A stretch of DNA of 64,000 bases. Source: PKWO01 sp036384915 (lineage in GTDB: Bacteria; Pseudomonadota; Gammaproteobacteria; Burkholderiales; Burkholderiaceae_D). The position numbers were made by a program, and so were the translations under genes. The notes under the pieces were generated by a model, which saw only the letters and a program-made list of their open reading frames with translations, ran no database searches and was not told the origin of the DNA. Positions 17,579 to 27,157 of this stretch are shown piece after piece (position 1 is the first letter of the stretch; every line of letters begins with the position of its first letter). The stretch spans positions 1 through 64,000 of the forward strand of contig DASVLJ010000015.1 in the NCBI GenBank assembly GCA_036384915.1, written 5' to 3'.

Positions 17579-18436
17579 ATGAGTTCAGACAAGGCCGGTG
17601 AATTTGCGTTCCTCGAAAGCCTGACGACCGAGTTGTCGTCCAAGGACTTGCTGTTCCCCACGTCGCTCTCGGTCACGCTCAAGATTCGGCAGGCATTGAA
17701 CGACCCGGACGCACCGACCGAACGCGTGGCGCGCATCATCGGCGCCGAACCCGTACTTTCCGCGCAAATCCTGCGTATGGCCAATTCGGCGGCCTATAAC
17801 AATGGCGGCGCCCCCACCACCGACTTGCGCGTGGCCGTGGTACGGCTGGGGTTCGGCATGGCGCGCAACGTGGCACTGGCGGTCGGTATGAAGCAATTGG
17901 TGCAGACCAAATCGAGTGCCGAATCGCCGCAATTGCTGAACGGCCTGTGGAACCGCAGCATACGCGTGGCGGCGCTGTCTTTCGTCATGGCGCGCAAGCT
18001 GACGCGGCTGCACCCCGATACGGCCATGATCGCCGGCCTGCTGCACGACGTGGGCAAGTTCTACATCCTGTCGCGCGCGCACAGCTTTTCCGACGTGTTC
18101 GTCGACCAGGCCGCCTTGTGGGATGTGATTGACCGCTGGCACCTCTCCATCGGCGCGGCCATCCTGGAAACCTGGGAAGTGTCGGATGAAATCCGCAATG
18201 CCGTGCTGGAACACCGTGATCTGGACCGCAAGCACCGCGGCCCGCCCGACATCACCGACGTGGTGCTGGCGGCCAACATCCTCGATGCGCACCACCATGT
18301 CGACCGCGAACCCATCATCCACTGGGATGAGTTGCCCCCGGCCCTGGTGCTGCTGGGCTTGAACAAGGAAGCGGGCGATGCCTTGATGGTCGATGCCAAA
18401 GAGGAGCTGGATCTGATCTTTCAAGCGCTCTCGTAG
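17579..18436 (+). CDS. HDOD domain protein
   Basis: A 285-residue HDOD-domain protein (about residues 25-225). The segment RIIGAEPVLSAQILRMANSAAYN and the later AGLLHDVGKFYIL keep the HD-like fold; HDOD proteins generally lack full phosphodiesterase chemistry and act as signalling scaffolds in motility, biofilm or cyclic-di-GMP circuits. No output domain is fused. Its last 16 bp overlap the end of the convergent glycosyltransferase gene, so antisense overlap of the two transcripts is expected. Confidence 0.9.
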   Translation: MSSDKAGEFAFLESLTTELSSKDLLFPTSLSVTLKIRQALNDPDAPTERVARIIGAEPVLSAQILRMANSAAYNNGGAPTTDLRVAVVRLGFGMARNVALAVGMKQLVQTKSSAESPQLLNGLWNRSIRVAALSFVMARKLTRLHPDTAMIAGLLHDVGKFYILSRAHSFSDVFVDQAALWDVIDRWHLSIGAAILETWEVSDEIRNAVLEHRDLDRKHRGPPDITDVVLAANILDAHHHVDREPIIHWDELPPALVLLGLNKEAGDALMVDAKEELDLIFQALS

Positions 18437-19872
18437 CGCCGCCCAAGCTCCTGCCTCACCTCTGCGAATACGCTATCCCAGTCGCCCAGCCGCGGCTGGC
18501 GGAAGATGCGCAGGCTTGCATACCACGGGCAATCGCTGCGCCCGGACAGCCAGCGCCAATCCGCCTGGTAGGACAGCAGCAGCCATACCGGCTTGCCCAT
18601 CGCGGCGGCGAGGTGCGCGACGGATGTGTCCACGCATAGCACGAGGTCGAGGTTGGCGATCAGGGCCGCCGTTTCGGCATAGTCGGTCAGCAAATGCTCG
18701 AAGCGCGGAACGGCCTGCATGTCGAGGTGGGCGCGTTCGGCGTCGCTCAGCGCCGCCTGGATACAGACGAAGTCATGGCCGGCGCCGGCCAGCGTCATGA
18801 AGCGCTCCAGCGGGATCGAGCGGCGATAGTCCTGCACGTGGCGCCGGTTGCCGGCCCAGGCGATGCCGATGCGCGGCTTGCCGGCCGGGCCGAGCTGTTC
18901 GCGCCAGAGCGCTGCCAAGGCGGCATCGGCATGCAGATAAGGCGCACAGGGGGCGATGCCGTCTTCGCCGAGCGCAAGCGGCAGGCTCATCAAGGGACAA
19001 TGGAAATCGTGCGCCGGCACGGCGCCGGCCTGATCGTTCACCGGCGCCAGCGGCGCCAGCAGACGCAGGAAAGCCGTCGGCACATCGAACACGACGCGCG
19101 CACCGCGCGCCGCCAGCGCATGCGCGTAGCGGCAGAACTGCAAGGTATCGCCCAGGCCTTGTTCCGCCCACAGCAGCACGGTCTTGCCGACGATATCCTG
19201 TTCTCCGGTCCAGCGCAGGTCGCCGTAGCGGCTGCGCTCGGCCATCAGACGCGGGGTTTGCCAGCGCCACTCGTATTCGCGCCAGCCGTCGACGAAATCG
19301 CTCTCCTGTAGGCGGCACATGCCGAGGCTCCAGTGCGCATGGGCGAACAGGGGATCGAGAGCGATCGCGTGCCGGTAGCAGGCTTCCGCCTCGGCAATGC
19401 GGCCCTGGTCGTGCAGGATGGAGCCGAGGTTGTGAATGAATTCGCGGTTGTGCGGATCGCGCGCCAAGGCGCCGCGCTGCGACTGTTCCGCTTCGATCAG
19501 TCTGCCCTGGCGCGCCAGGCCGTGCGCCAGGTTGTTCCAGGCCATGGCATTGCCAGGCTTCAATTCGAGCGCGCGGCGCAGGAAATGCTCCCCCTGCACC
19601 AACTCATCGGCCTCGAGCAGCGCCAGCCCGAGATTGCCCTGCGCCTCATCGTCCTCGGGCAGCATTTGCGCCGCGCGCAGGAATGCGGGAAAGGCTTGCG
19701 CCAGGCGTCCCTGGCGCTGCAGGGCCACGGCCAGCACTTTCCAGCCGGAGGCGAAATGGGGAAAGCGCAGGGTTACCTCGCGCGCCGCGGCTTCGCATTC
19801 GGCAAGCCTGCCGGCCTGCAGCAGGGCGAGCATGTTGAGGGCGGTGTCGGGGTCGAGAGGAGTACTCGTCAT
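18421..19872 (-). CDS. Tetratricopeptide glycosyltransferase-like protein
   Basis: A 483-residue protein with about five TPR units (residues 5-205, e.g. NAMAWNNLAHGLARQGRLIEAE) and a C-terminal GT-B-like domain (about 215-480) related to heptosyltransferase/GT9 proteins. The signature LVLCVDTSVAHLAAAMGKPVWLLL is the sugar-nucleotide binding segment of this group. Similar TPR fusions are proposed to glycosylate proteins or cell-surface structures; the acceptor here is unknown. The gene stands alone and overlaps the convergent HDOD gene by 16 bp. Confidence 0.87.
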   Translation of the reverse strand: MTSTPLDPDTALNMLALLQAGRLAECEAAAREVTLRFPHFASGWKVLAVALQRQGRLAQAFPAFLRAAQMLPEDDEAQGNLGLALLEADELVQGEHFLRRALELKPGNAMAWNNLAHGLARQGRLIEAEQSQRGALARDPHNREFIHNLGSILHDQGRIAEAEACYRHAIALDPLFAHAHWSLGMCRLQESDFVDGWREYEWRWQTPRLMAERSRYGDLRWTGEQDIVGKTVLLWAEQGLGDTLQFCRYAHALAARGARVVFDVPTAFLRLLAPLAPVNDQAGAVPAHDFHCPLMSLPLALGEDGIAPCAPYLHADAALAALWREQLGPAGKPRIGIAWAGNRRHVQDYRRSIPLERFMTLAGAGHDFVCIQAALSDAERAHLDMQAVPRFEHLLTDYAETAALIANLDLVLCVDTSVAHLAAAMGKPVWLLLSYQADWRWLSGRSDCPWYASLRIFRQPRLGDWDSVFAEVRQELGRRYESA

Positions 19873-20073
19873 CTTCGTTGAATTTTATCTTATGAGTCCG
19901 AGCCGTTGTCGGCACATAAATTCCGTCGTGCGAAGGTCAAAAATAGTGAAATAGGGCAACTTTGTTTGTTCGATCCATAACTTTGTCACGGTTCTGTCGC
20001 ACAGGTTTTGTACGCTTGGCGCACTATCATGGAACCAGGGCATCCGGTTCCGCATAATTACGGGAATAGCCTG

Positions 20074-21714
20074 ATGAACCTGCCACAATTGCGGATCGCT
20101 CCGCGTCTCTTCGTTTCCTTTTTTGTCATTCTGCTCGTCACGGCCCTGATCTCGGCGATTTCGCTATGGCGCCTGCAAGCCGGCAATGCCATGGCCGATG
20201 CGCTGGTCAACGATAAGCTGGCCAAACAGCAGCTGGTGGCTGACTGGACCGGCGTGGCCGAGATGAACGGCGCGCGAGCCGTGGCCATCGCCAAGAGCGA
20301 CAGCCTGGAAACCGGCGAATACTTCCAGAAACAGCTCGACGAAGGCGACGAAATCGCCGCGGACTTGCAGCAAAAGCTGCAAGCCCTTCCGATGGCCGGT
20401 GATGAAAAGTCCCTGCTCGACACGATCGTGCAAAGCCGCGCCGCCTATGTCGAGGTACGGTCCCGCGTGTTCAAGTTCAAGGACGTGGGCAAGACGGTCG
20501 AAGTCGAACAATTGGTCGCCACGCAGATGGACGCGACGTTCAAGGATTATCTCGGCGCCATGCGCAAGCTGCTCGAATACCAGAAGGAGCGTGCCAAGGC
20601 CATGGCCGCCGATGCCGCGCGCGTCTACCGCACCAGCCTGGGGCTGATCGTCGGTCTTGGCGCGCTGGCGATCGCGGCCGGCCTGGCGCTGGCCGTCCTG
20701 CTGACGCGCAGCATCGTCTGGCCGTTGCGCCGTGCGGTGGCGTTGGCTGAGAAGGTCGCGCAGGGCGATTTGCGCGCCGAGATCGACGTCGCGCAAAGCG
20801 ACGAGATCGGGCAATTGCTCGAAGCCTTGAAGACCATGAACGGCAATCTGCAGCAAACGCTGGGCCATGTGCATGAAGGCATCGCTTCCATCGACGTGGC
20901 CTCGCGCGAAATCGCGCAAGGCAATGCCGATTTGTCGAGCCGCACCGAAGCGCAGGCCGGGGTGCTGGCCAAGACTGCCGGCGCCGTGGACGATCTGGCG
21001 CGTGCGGTGCAGCAAAGCGAAGACGATGCCCGCGCCGCCCGCCGGCTGTCGGACAATGCCGCCGGCGTGGCCGAGCGCGGCCGCGCCGGCATCGCGAGCG
21101 TGGTCGAGACCATGGATTCGATCAAGAAGAGCGCCGGCAAGATCGTCGACATCATCGGTACCATCGACGGCATCGCTTTCCAGACCAATATCCTGGCCCT
21201 GAACGCCGCCGTGGAAGCGGCGCGCGCCGGTGAGCAGGGCCGCGGCTTTGCCGTGGTGGCCAGCGAAGTGCGTGCGCTGGCGCAACGGGCGGCACTGGCA
21301 GCCAAGGAAATCAAGCTTCTGATTTCGGAAACCGTGACCGAGGTCAATGCCGGCGCCGGCTTGGTCGCCGCGGCCGGTACTACCATGCAGGAAATTGCGC
21401 AATCTTCGGCAGACGCGGCGCGTATCGTCGGCCGTATCACCGACGCCAGCGGCGCGCAAAGCGGCGATATCCGCCAGATCAATCAAGCCATGGGCGAGAT
21501 CGACAACGCCACGCAGCGCAATTCAGCCTTGGTCGAAGAGGCGGCCGCGGCGTCGGATAGCCTGCAGGAACAGGCACGCATGCTGAGCCAGGCGATCGCG
21601 TTCTTCCGCCTGCGCGACCAACCCGCGCACGCCCCTTCCGCAGCCGGGACGGCGCAGGCACCTGGGCGGCAGCCTGTAGTCAGGCCGGCCGGCCTGTTGT
21701 GGCTTGAGGAATAA
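20074..21714 (+). CDS. Methyl-accepting chemotaxis protein
   Basis: A 546-residue chemoreceptor: transmembrane helix 1 at about residues 11-33, a periplasmic four-helix sensor region (about 34-185), transmembrane helix 2 (about 188-212), HAMP (about 213-265) and the signalling domain with the tip IDGIAFQTNILALNAAVEAA. In contrast to the receptor at 6079 it ends in GLLWLEE, with no xWxxF tether, so it probably relies on other receptors for methylation. The start at 20074 gives MNLPQLRIAPRLF directly before the first helix; earlier in-frame starts at 20008 and 20029 lack ribosome sites. Confidence 0.93.
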   Translation: MNLPQLRIAPRLFVSFFVILLVTALISAISLWRLQAGNAMADALVNDKLAKQQLVADWTGVAEMNGARAVAIAKSDSLETGEYFQKQLDEGDEIAADLQQKLQALPMAGDEKSLLDTIVQSRAAYVEVRSRVFKFKDVGKTVEVEQLVATQMDATFKDYLGAMRKLLEYQKERAKAMAADAARVYRTSLGLIVGLGALAIAAGLALAVLLTRSIVWPLRRAVALAEKVAQGDLRAEIDVAQSDEIGQLLEALKTMNGNLQQTLGHVHEGIASIDVASREIAQGNADLSSRTEAQAGVLAKTAGAVDDLARAVQQSEDDARAARRLSDNAAGVAERGRAGIASVVETMDSIKKSAGKIVDIIGTIDGIAFQTNILALNAAVEAARAGEQGRGFAVVASEVRALAQRAALAAKEIKLLISETVTEVNAGAGLVAAAGTTMQEIAQSSADAARIVGRITDASGAQSGDIRQINQAMGEIDNATQRNSALVEEAAAASDSLQEQARMLSQAIAFFRLRDQPAHAPSAAGTAQAPGRQPVVRPAGLLWLEE

Positions 21715-21726
21715 GTCGGGCGTAAA

Positions 21727-22278
21727 TCAATGCGCGGTGCAGGCGCCGATGTCGGCCTTGAGCAATTCGCCGATGTGCTGCATCAGCATGCTGTCCGGCG
21801 CGGCCACCTGGTCTACCTCGTGCAGATCGGCCGTCTTCACGTAGCGCGCGGCGGCGCAGGCGCAGATATCCTTCACGCGGTCGGCCGCGAGCCCTTGCAG
21901 CGCGGGGATGGTTGCTGCGTTATTGACGCATTGGCGCACGGCCATGCGTTCGACGCCCTTGGCAAAGAAGGGTTGCATGCATTCGTTGGCGGCATTGGTG
22001 CCGATATCGTCGATGCGGCGCTGATCGGCCTTGGTCAGATTGTTCGCGTCGGCAAAGTCGGCTTCCTTCAAGCGCGCCACGGTTTTCTCGTCGCTGCAGC
22101 CGCATACCTTCTCGGCGTCGCCCTGTTGCAGCCAGGCCGGCGTGATCAGTGCGGCCGTGTTGTGGCAGCCGATGCTGAAATTGGCGCGCAGCATGTCGAT
22201 CTGGGCGTCGGGCAGTTTTGCCGCTTGCGCGGAAAGGGCGAGGGTAAGCGCTAGGCTGGACAGGAGGAAGCGGAGCAT
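21727..22278 (-). CDS. Secreted Cys-containing hypothetical protein
   Basis: A 183-residue protein with a signal peptide (LLSSLALTLALSAQA) and eight cysteines in the mature part, several as closely spaced pairs (CGC, CAC). This suggests a disulfide-rich periplasmic protein. No known domain is recognised. The next gene upstream (22349-22912) encodes a protein of similar length with the same plan (signal peptide, DRAAFKSNF/QIDMLRANF opening, CxC motifs), so the two look like diverged duplicates. Function unknown. Confidence 0.72.
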   Translation of the reverse strand: MLRFLLSSLALTLALSAQAAKLPDAQIDMLRANFSIGCHNTAALITPAWLQQGDAEKVCGCSDEKTVARLKEADFADANNLTKADQRRIDDIGTNAANECMQPFFAKGVERMAVRQCVNNAATIPALQGLAADRVKDICACAAARYVKTADLHEVDQVAAPDSMLMQHIGELLKADIGACTAH

Positions 22279-22348
22279 GGGCGGCCTGATGATGGGAAAG
22301 GCTTATCATAAAGCAATTATGTCATCGCGGTGGTTTTTCCGGCGTATT

Positions 22349-22912
22349 TCACTTCGGCGTGCAGGCTGTCTGGGCATTGAACATCGTCTGTTGGGTAAAG
22401 CGGTTGACCGCATTCTGATCGCTGAAGACCAGGACATTGCTCAAGGTATAGTGCGCAACGAATTCGCCGCTGATGCAATCGCAGCGCTGGGCGGGCATGA
22501 TGCTTTTGCCGTCGGTGGACTTGAGTTTGCCGGCAGTGCAATTCTTCATGATTACTTTTTGCATGGCGGCGGCAAACGGCTTGGCACCGCAAGCCACACT
22601 GGCTTCGCGCCCCATTGCGCCCCATTTTTTCTTGCTTTCGTCGGTGTTGGGATCGAGCAGCGGAATCATTTCGCTATCGGGCATGGTACGGACCCTGTCC
22701 AGGATGCGGTCGCTGACGCAATCGCACATGGCCGCGAAGTCGCCCGGTTCCAGCACCGTGGAAACCGTGTCGTTGGACTTCATGCACGAGGTTTTGAAAT
22801 TGCTCTTGAATGCCGCGCGGTCCGCCTCACCAAGGTTGTAGGCACGGGCGGCATCTGCAATGCATGCGCAGAAAAAGACGATTGCGGACAAGGCGTATCG
22901 GAAACGGTTCAT
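22349..22912 (-). CDS. Secreted Cys-containing hypothetical protein, paralogue of the neighbour
   Basis: A 187-residue secreted protein: signal peptide ALSAIVFFCACIADAARA, then a mature domain with paired cysteines (CDC twice, plus single C). The opening EADRAAFKSNFKTSC parallels QIDMLRANFSIGC of the gene at 21727-22278, and both keep a central D/E-rich helix and a QxxxC-like end, pointing to tandem duplication. The start at 22912 is chosen because it places the signal peptide at the N-terminus; upstream in-frame ATGs give a long non-signal extension. Confidence 0.7.
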   Translation of the reverse strand: MNRFRYALSAIVFFCACIADAARAYNLGEADRAAFKSNFKTSCMKSNDTVSTVLEPGDFAAMCDCVSDRILDRVRTMPDSEMIPLLDPNTDESKKKWGAMGREASVACGAKPFAAAMQKVIMKNCTAGKLKSTDGKSIMPAQRCDCISGEFVAHYTLSNVLVFSDQNAVNRFTQQTMFNAQTACTPK

Positions 22913-23094
22913 GGCAAGTGGAATGGTCTCCGGGCGCGCCGGATTGGCCGCCCGTGTGCGCATGATCTTACCTTGATCGCGCGGCTGCCGGAAGGCGATG
23001 GACCGGGAAAACATGATGAAGGGGCGGCCGCAACGGACCGACGGCGTCTACAATGCCGTTTCCCCCCCGTTTTCTTGTCGCAGTTTTCTTATTG

Positions 23095-24057
23095 ATGGAA
23101 CTCATTTTTTTAGGCACGTCGGCCGGCGCGCCGACCAAGACCCGCAACGTCACCGGCCTGGCCGTGCGTCGTGCCGGTTCGCGCTCGTGGTGTCTCGTCG
23201 ATTGCGGCGAGGGTACGCAGCATCGCATCCTGCATACCAATCTGTCCTTGCGCGCGCTCGATGCCATCTGCATCACCCATGTGCACGGCGACCACTGCTT
23301 CGGCCTGCCGGGCCTGCTCGACAGCGCCGGCATGCAAGGCCGCACCGAGCCGCTGGCCATTTACGGGCCGCAGCCCATCGCGCGCTTCATTTCGGCGGCG
23401 CGCGAGGCCAGCGGTTCTTGGGAGCCGTTTCCCATCGATTTCCATCCCATCGAGCACAAAGACGACGAGTTCGGCGCCGGCGAATTCGTCGTTTCGCGCC
23501 ATGCGCTGTCGCATCGCGTGCCGTGTTTCGCCTATGCTTTCCGCGAGGCCGGCGTGGAGCGCAAGCTCGACGTCGAAGCCGTCCGGGCGCGCGGCGTGCC
23601 GCCGGGCCCGCTGTGGAAGGCGCTGCAAAGCGGGGCCGACATCGAGCTCGGCGACGGCAGCACCGTGCGCGCCGAAGACGTGTTGCAGCCGGCGCGGCGG
23701 GCGCGCAAGATCGTGGTGGGCGGCGACAACGACACGCCTTCGCTGCTGCATGACGCCTGCCGCGATGCCGATGTGCTGGTGCATGAGGCTACCTACACCA
23801 TGGAGGTGGCGAACAAGGTCGGACCGGGGCCGCAGCATTGCGTCGCGCAAGTGGTGGCCGAATTCGCGCGCGACGCGGGCTTGCCCAATCTCGTGCTGAC
23901 GCATTTCAGCGCACGCTACCAGGACGATCCTGCGGGCGGGCAATCGATCGCGGAAATCGAGGCCGAGGCCAGGGGTTCGTATGCGGGGCGATTGTTCCTG
24001 GCCGGGGATTTGCAGACTTATCGCCTGGACAAGCATGGCTTGCTGGAGCAGATTTGA
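23095..24057 (+). CDS. rnz: Ribonuclease Z
   Basis: A 320-residue metallo-beta-lactamase-fold endonuclease that trims the 3' trailer of tRNA precursors. The zinc motif HVHGDH lies at residues 62-67 (THVHGDHCFGLPGLL), the N-terminus MELIFLGTSAGAPT is the family opening, and DAGLPNLVLTHFSARY carries the last conserved histidine. Length matches bacterial RNase Z. The ATG at 23095 is used; an upstream frame from 23053 adds a hydrophobic stretch not found in the family. Confidence 0.95.
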   Translation: MELIFLGTSAGAPTKTRNVTGLAVRRAGSRSWCLVDCGEGTQHRILHTNLSLRALDAICITHVHGDHCFGLPGLLDSAGMQGRTEPLAIYGPQPIARFISAAREASGSWEPFPIDFHPIEHKDDEFGAGEFVVSRHALSHRVPCFAYAFREAGVERKLDVEAVRARGVPPGPLWKALQSGADIELGDGSTVRAEDVLQPARRARKIVVGGDNDTPSLLHDACRDADVLVHEATYTMEVANKVGPGPQHCVAQVVAEFARDAGLPNLVLTHFSARYQDDPAGGQSIAEIEAEARGSYAGRLFLAGDLQTYRLDKHGLLEQI

Positions 24058-24168
24058 ATCTGGAAACTTGAACCGCGTGCTTTTCCTTTTGTGGCAAAAT
24101 AAGAAATCCACTCCGTTCGACAACTCAAGCCGACCGCAGACCACTGCGGCGCTCACACAGGGATTACC

Positions 24169-26880
24169 ATGAAATTTTCCGGAAAGCTGGCGGCGCGGCT
24201 GCTGTCGGCATTGTTGGCCGCGGCGTTGGCGTCGTGCGGCGGATCTTCGCAGACTGGCGCAAAACAATCGGATGCGGCGGCACAAGCCAGGCAACTGGTG
24301 CCCGCCCGCAAAGACGCAGCGGCACAGTACCAGAACGCGGTCCAGCAGCTCTATGTCGCTTATTTCGGCCGCCCGGCCGATCCCGCCGGGCTGGTCAATT
24401 TCGAGAATGCGCTGTCGGCGGCCAATGCGCCTACCGACATCAATGGCCTCAACGCAGCCTATTCGACCAATGCGGCGGTCAAGACGCTGATCGACAGCTT
24501 CGGCATCAGCAACGAATCGAAAACATTGTATGGCTCAGGCACGACGACCGACTTCGTGACCAAGGTGTTCCAGAACGTGCTGGGGCGTGCGCCGCAAAGC
24601 GCCGGCCTGGGCTTTTGGACTGATGCCATCGACAGCGGCCGGACCAGCCCCGGCGATGCGGCCCTGGACATCATGGCCGGCGCGCTGAACAACACTACCC
24701 CGCAGGGCTTGCTCGATGCGCAATTGGTCAACAACCGCCTGGCCGCCGCCAGCTTTTTCACCGGCCAGGTCAGCGCCTACAACGCCGCCGGCGGCTACGC
24801 CGGGCAAAGCGCTGCCGCGAGCGCGCGCGCCATGCTTGCCGCCGTCGGGTCTTCCACCGATAGCGCCACCTGGCAAGCCGCGGCGTCGGTGTCCGCAGCC
24901 GGCCTGCTTGGCAGCGGGCCGGTAACGGAATTGTTGGCCGGCAACACGGGCGGGGCGGGCGGCGCCGACGGCGGCCCGTCCGTGGCGCGCTTTAACGGGC
25001 CGCAGGGCGTGGTGGCCGACAGCAAAGGCAATTTGTTCGTCGCCGATTCGGCCAACTACGCGATCCGCAAGATCGCCACCGACGGTACGGTCAGCACCTT
25101 TGCCGGTGCGGTCGGTGTTGCCGGCAGCAGCGACGGGCAAGGAACGGCGGCGCGCTTCGGCGACCCGGTGGCGATCGCCATCGACAATGTCGACAATTTG
25201 TACGTGGCCGATCAGGACAACCACACCGTGCGCAAGATTACGCCCACCGGCCTGGTGAGCACGCTGGCCGGAAAACCCGGCGTGGCCGGCCAGACAGACG
25301 GCTTGGGCGGTACCTTCTGGGCACCGGCCGGGGTGGCGGTGGACCGGGCCGGCGTCGTATTCGTTACCGACAGCTTCATGGTGCGCAAGGTTGACAGCGA
25401 CGGCACCATCACCACCATCGCCGGCGCCGAAACCCATGGCGAACTCGACGGCCAGGGTACGGCTGCGCGCTTCTACTATCTGGGCGGCATTGCGGTCGAC
25501 GCCAATGACAATCTTTACGTGGTCGACTCGATGGCGCTGACCATACGGAAAATCACAGCCGACGGCTATGTCAGCACCTTTGCCGGCACCTATGGCCAGT
25601 CGGGCAGCACCGATGGCCAAGGTTCCGCCGCGCGCTTTGCGCGTCCCGTCGGCATCGCCATCGACAGTAACGGCAATCTCTACGTCACCGAATACGATAA
25701 CGATCTGGTGCGTATGATCACACCGGGCGGCATGGTCACGCGAATCTCTGGCCTGTTGCCCATCGCCCAGGGCAGCGCCGACGGCGGCCTCGCGCAGGCC
25801 TCATACAAATACCCGCAAGGCATAGGCATAGACCGCGCCGGCAACCTTTACGTTGCCGATACCGGCAACAATCTGATCCGCAAGCTCAGTGCCGGCTCCA
25901 TCGTCAGCACGGTGGCCGGCTTGCGCAGTCTTGGCGGCCAATCGGACGGCACCGGCAGCGCGGCAAATTTCACCTTCGCCAGTTCGATGGCACATGATGC
26001 CGTGGGCAACCTGTACCTGGTGAACGGCGCCTCCATCGTCAAGCTCACACCGGGCGGCACGGCCACCACCTTCGTCGGCAACGCCGGCACCGTGGGATAT
26101 GCAGATGCCAACGGTACGGCCGCGCGTTTCAACGGCATAGGCGGACTCGTATTCGACGCATCCGGCAACCTGTATCTCACGGACTCGGGCAACAACGTGG
26201 TACGCATGGTCACGCCGGACGGCCAGGTCAGCACGGTGGCCGGGAATGCGGGGGCCTTGGCCTATGTCAACGGCCAAGGCAGCGCTGCGCGCTTCGGCGT
26301 CCTGGGCGGCATTGCCATCGATTCCCAGGGGAATTTGTATGTGGCCGATTCGACCGGCTCCGCCATCCGCAAGATCGACACCCGGTTCAACGTCAGCACG
26401 TTTGCCGGCGGACCCGGCCATTACGGCACCAGCGACGGCAATGTGTTCACCGCCTCGTTCGACTATCCGAGCACGCTCGCCATGGATGCGTCGGGTAACC
26501 TGTACGTCAGCGACGGCAACAGCACCATCAGGGTAATCACCGCCGCCGGCAGCGTGCGCACGGTGGCCGGCGTGCCCAGCACCAATGTCGGCTTTGCCGA
26601 CGGCACCGGAACCGCGGCATTGTTCGGCGGGCCGGCAAACATGACCACCGACGCCGCCGGCAACGTCTACGTGGCTGACACGAATAACGATGCGGTGCGC
26701 CTGGTTACACCGGCAGGCGTGGTCACCACGATAGCCGGCTTTCCAGGCCGCGCCGGGTTCAGCACGGGTGCCGGCGCCAATTACCTCGACCATCCGCGCG
26801 GCCTGACCTTGTGGGGCGGCACGCTTTACGTCACCAGCGGCAATGCAGTGGCCGGCATTTATAACATGGCAGCGCCCTGA
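24169..26880 (+). CDS. NHL-repeat lipoprotein with DUF4214 domain
   Basis: A 903-residue lipoprotein: lipobox LASC (cleavage before Cys23), then a DUF4214 domain (about residues 48-225, with LYVAYFGRPADPAGLVNF, the pattern seen in surface/S-layer-linked proteins), then twelve NHL-type units (about 255-895) of the form GIAIDxxGNLYVADxxNxxVRKITPxG-VSTFAG. Twelve units would make two six-bladed propellers. It is expected to be anchored in the outer membrane or exposed outside, and to bind a polymer or partner protein; ligand unknown. Unit 12 is degenerate (GLTLWGGTLYVTS). Confidence 0.87.
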   Translation: MKFSGKLAARLLSALLAAALASCGGSSQTGAKQSDAAAQARQLVPARKDAAAQYQNAVQQLYVAYFGRPADPAGLVNFENALSAANAPTDINGLNAAYSTNAAVKTLIDSFGISNESKTLYGSGTTTDFVTKVFQNVLGRAPQSAGLGFWTDAIDSGRTSPGDAALDIMAGALNNTTPQGLLDAQLVNNRLAAASFFTGQVSAYNAAGGYAGQSAAASARAMLAAVGSSTDSATWQAAASVSAAGLLGSGPVTELLAGNTGGAGGADGGPSVARFNGPQGVVADSKGNLFVADSANYAIRKIATDGTVSTFAGAVGVAGSSDGQGTAARFGDPVAIAIDNVDNLYVADQDNHTVRKITPTGLVSTLAGKPGVAGQTDGLGGTFWAPAGVAVDRAGVVFVTDSFMVRKVDSDGTITTIAGAETHGELDGQGTAARFYYLGGIAVDANDNLYVVDSMALTIRKITADGYVSTFAGTYGQSGSTDGQGSAARFARPVGIAIDSNGNLYVTEYDNDLVRMITPGGMVTRISGLLPIAQGSADGGLAQASYKYPQGIGIDRAGNLYVADTGNNLIRKLSAGSIVSTVAGLRSLGGQSDGTGSAANFTFASSMAHDAVGNLYLVNGASIVKLTPGGTATTFVGNAGTVGYADANGTAARFNGIGGLVFDASGNLYLTDSGNNVVRMVTPDGQVSTVAGNAGALAYVNGQGSAARFGVLGGIAIDSQGNLYVADSTGSAIRKIDTRFNVSTFAGGPGHYGTSDGNVFTASFDYPSTLAMDASGNLYVSDGNSTIRVITAAGSVRTVAGVPSTNVGFADGTGTAALFGGPANMTTDAAGNVYVADTNNDAVRLVTPAGVVTTIAGFPGRAGFSTGAGANYLDHPRGLTLWGGTLYVTSGNAVAGIYNMAAP

Positions 26881-26924
26881 CACGGTGATCGTTGACAACG
26901 GCTAACCCGGCGACGAAACCAGCG

Positions 26925-26949
26925 ACGGAGCAGGGCATTTCCGCTCCGT
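26925..26949 (+). terminator. Possible terminator after the NHL lipoprotein gene
   Basis: ACGGAGC (26925-26931) pairs with GCTCCGT (26943-26949); flanking GCG/CGC bases could lengthen it. No T-run follows, so this is a weak call. Confidence 0.35.
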
Positions 26950-27157
26950 TGCGTCGCAGCATGCACTTTACATCTCAATAATTCCCGCTTGGCCGAGTTG
27001 AGGTATGATTTCGCTCGGCACAGGCACCGCGACGCGGAGTTTCAAGACCACATAAGCACGGCGCAACAGACGGGGCCACGCCGAACCGAAAGCCGTTGCC
27101 CGCAGGACAGGAGACTGCGGACCATGGCACGGAACCTAACCGAGTGAGGACAACAAC

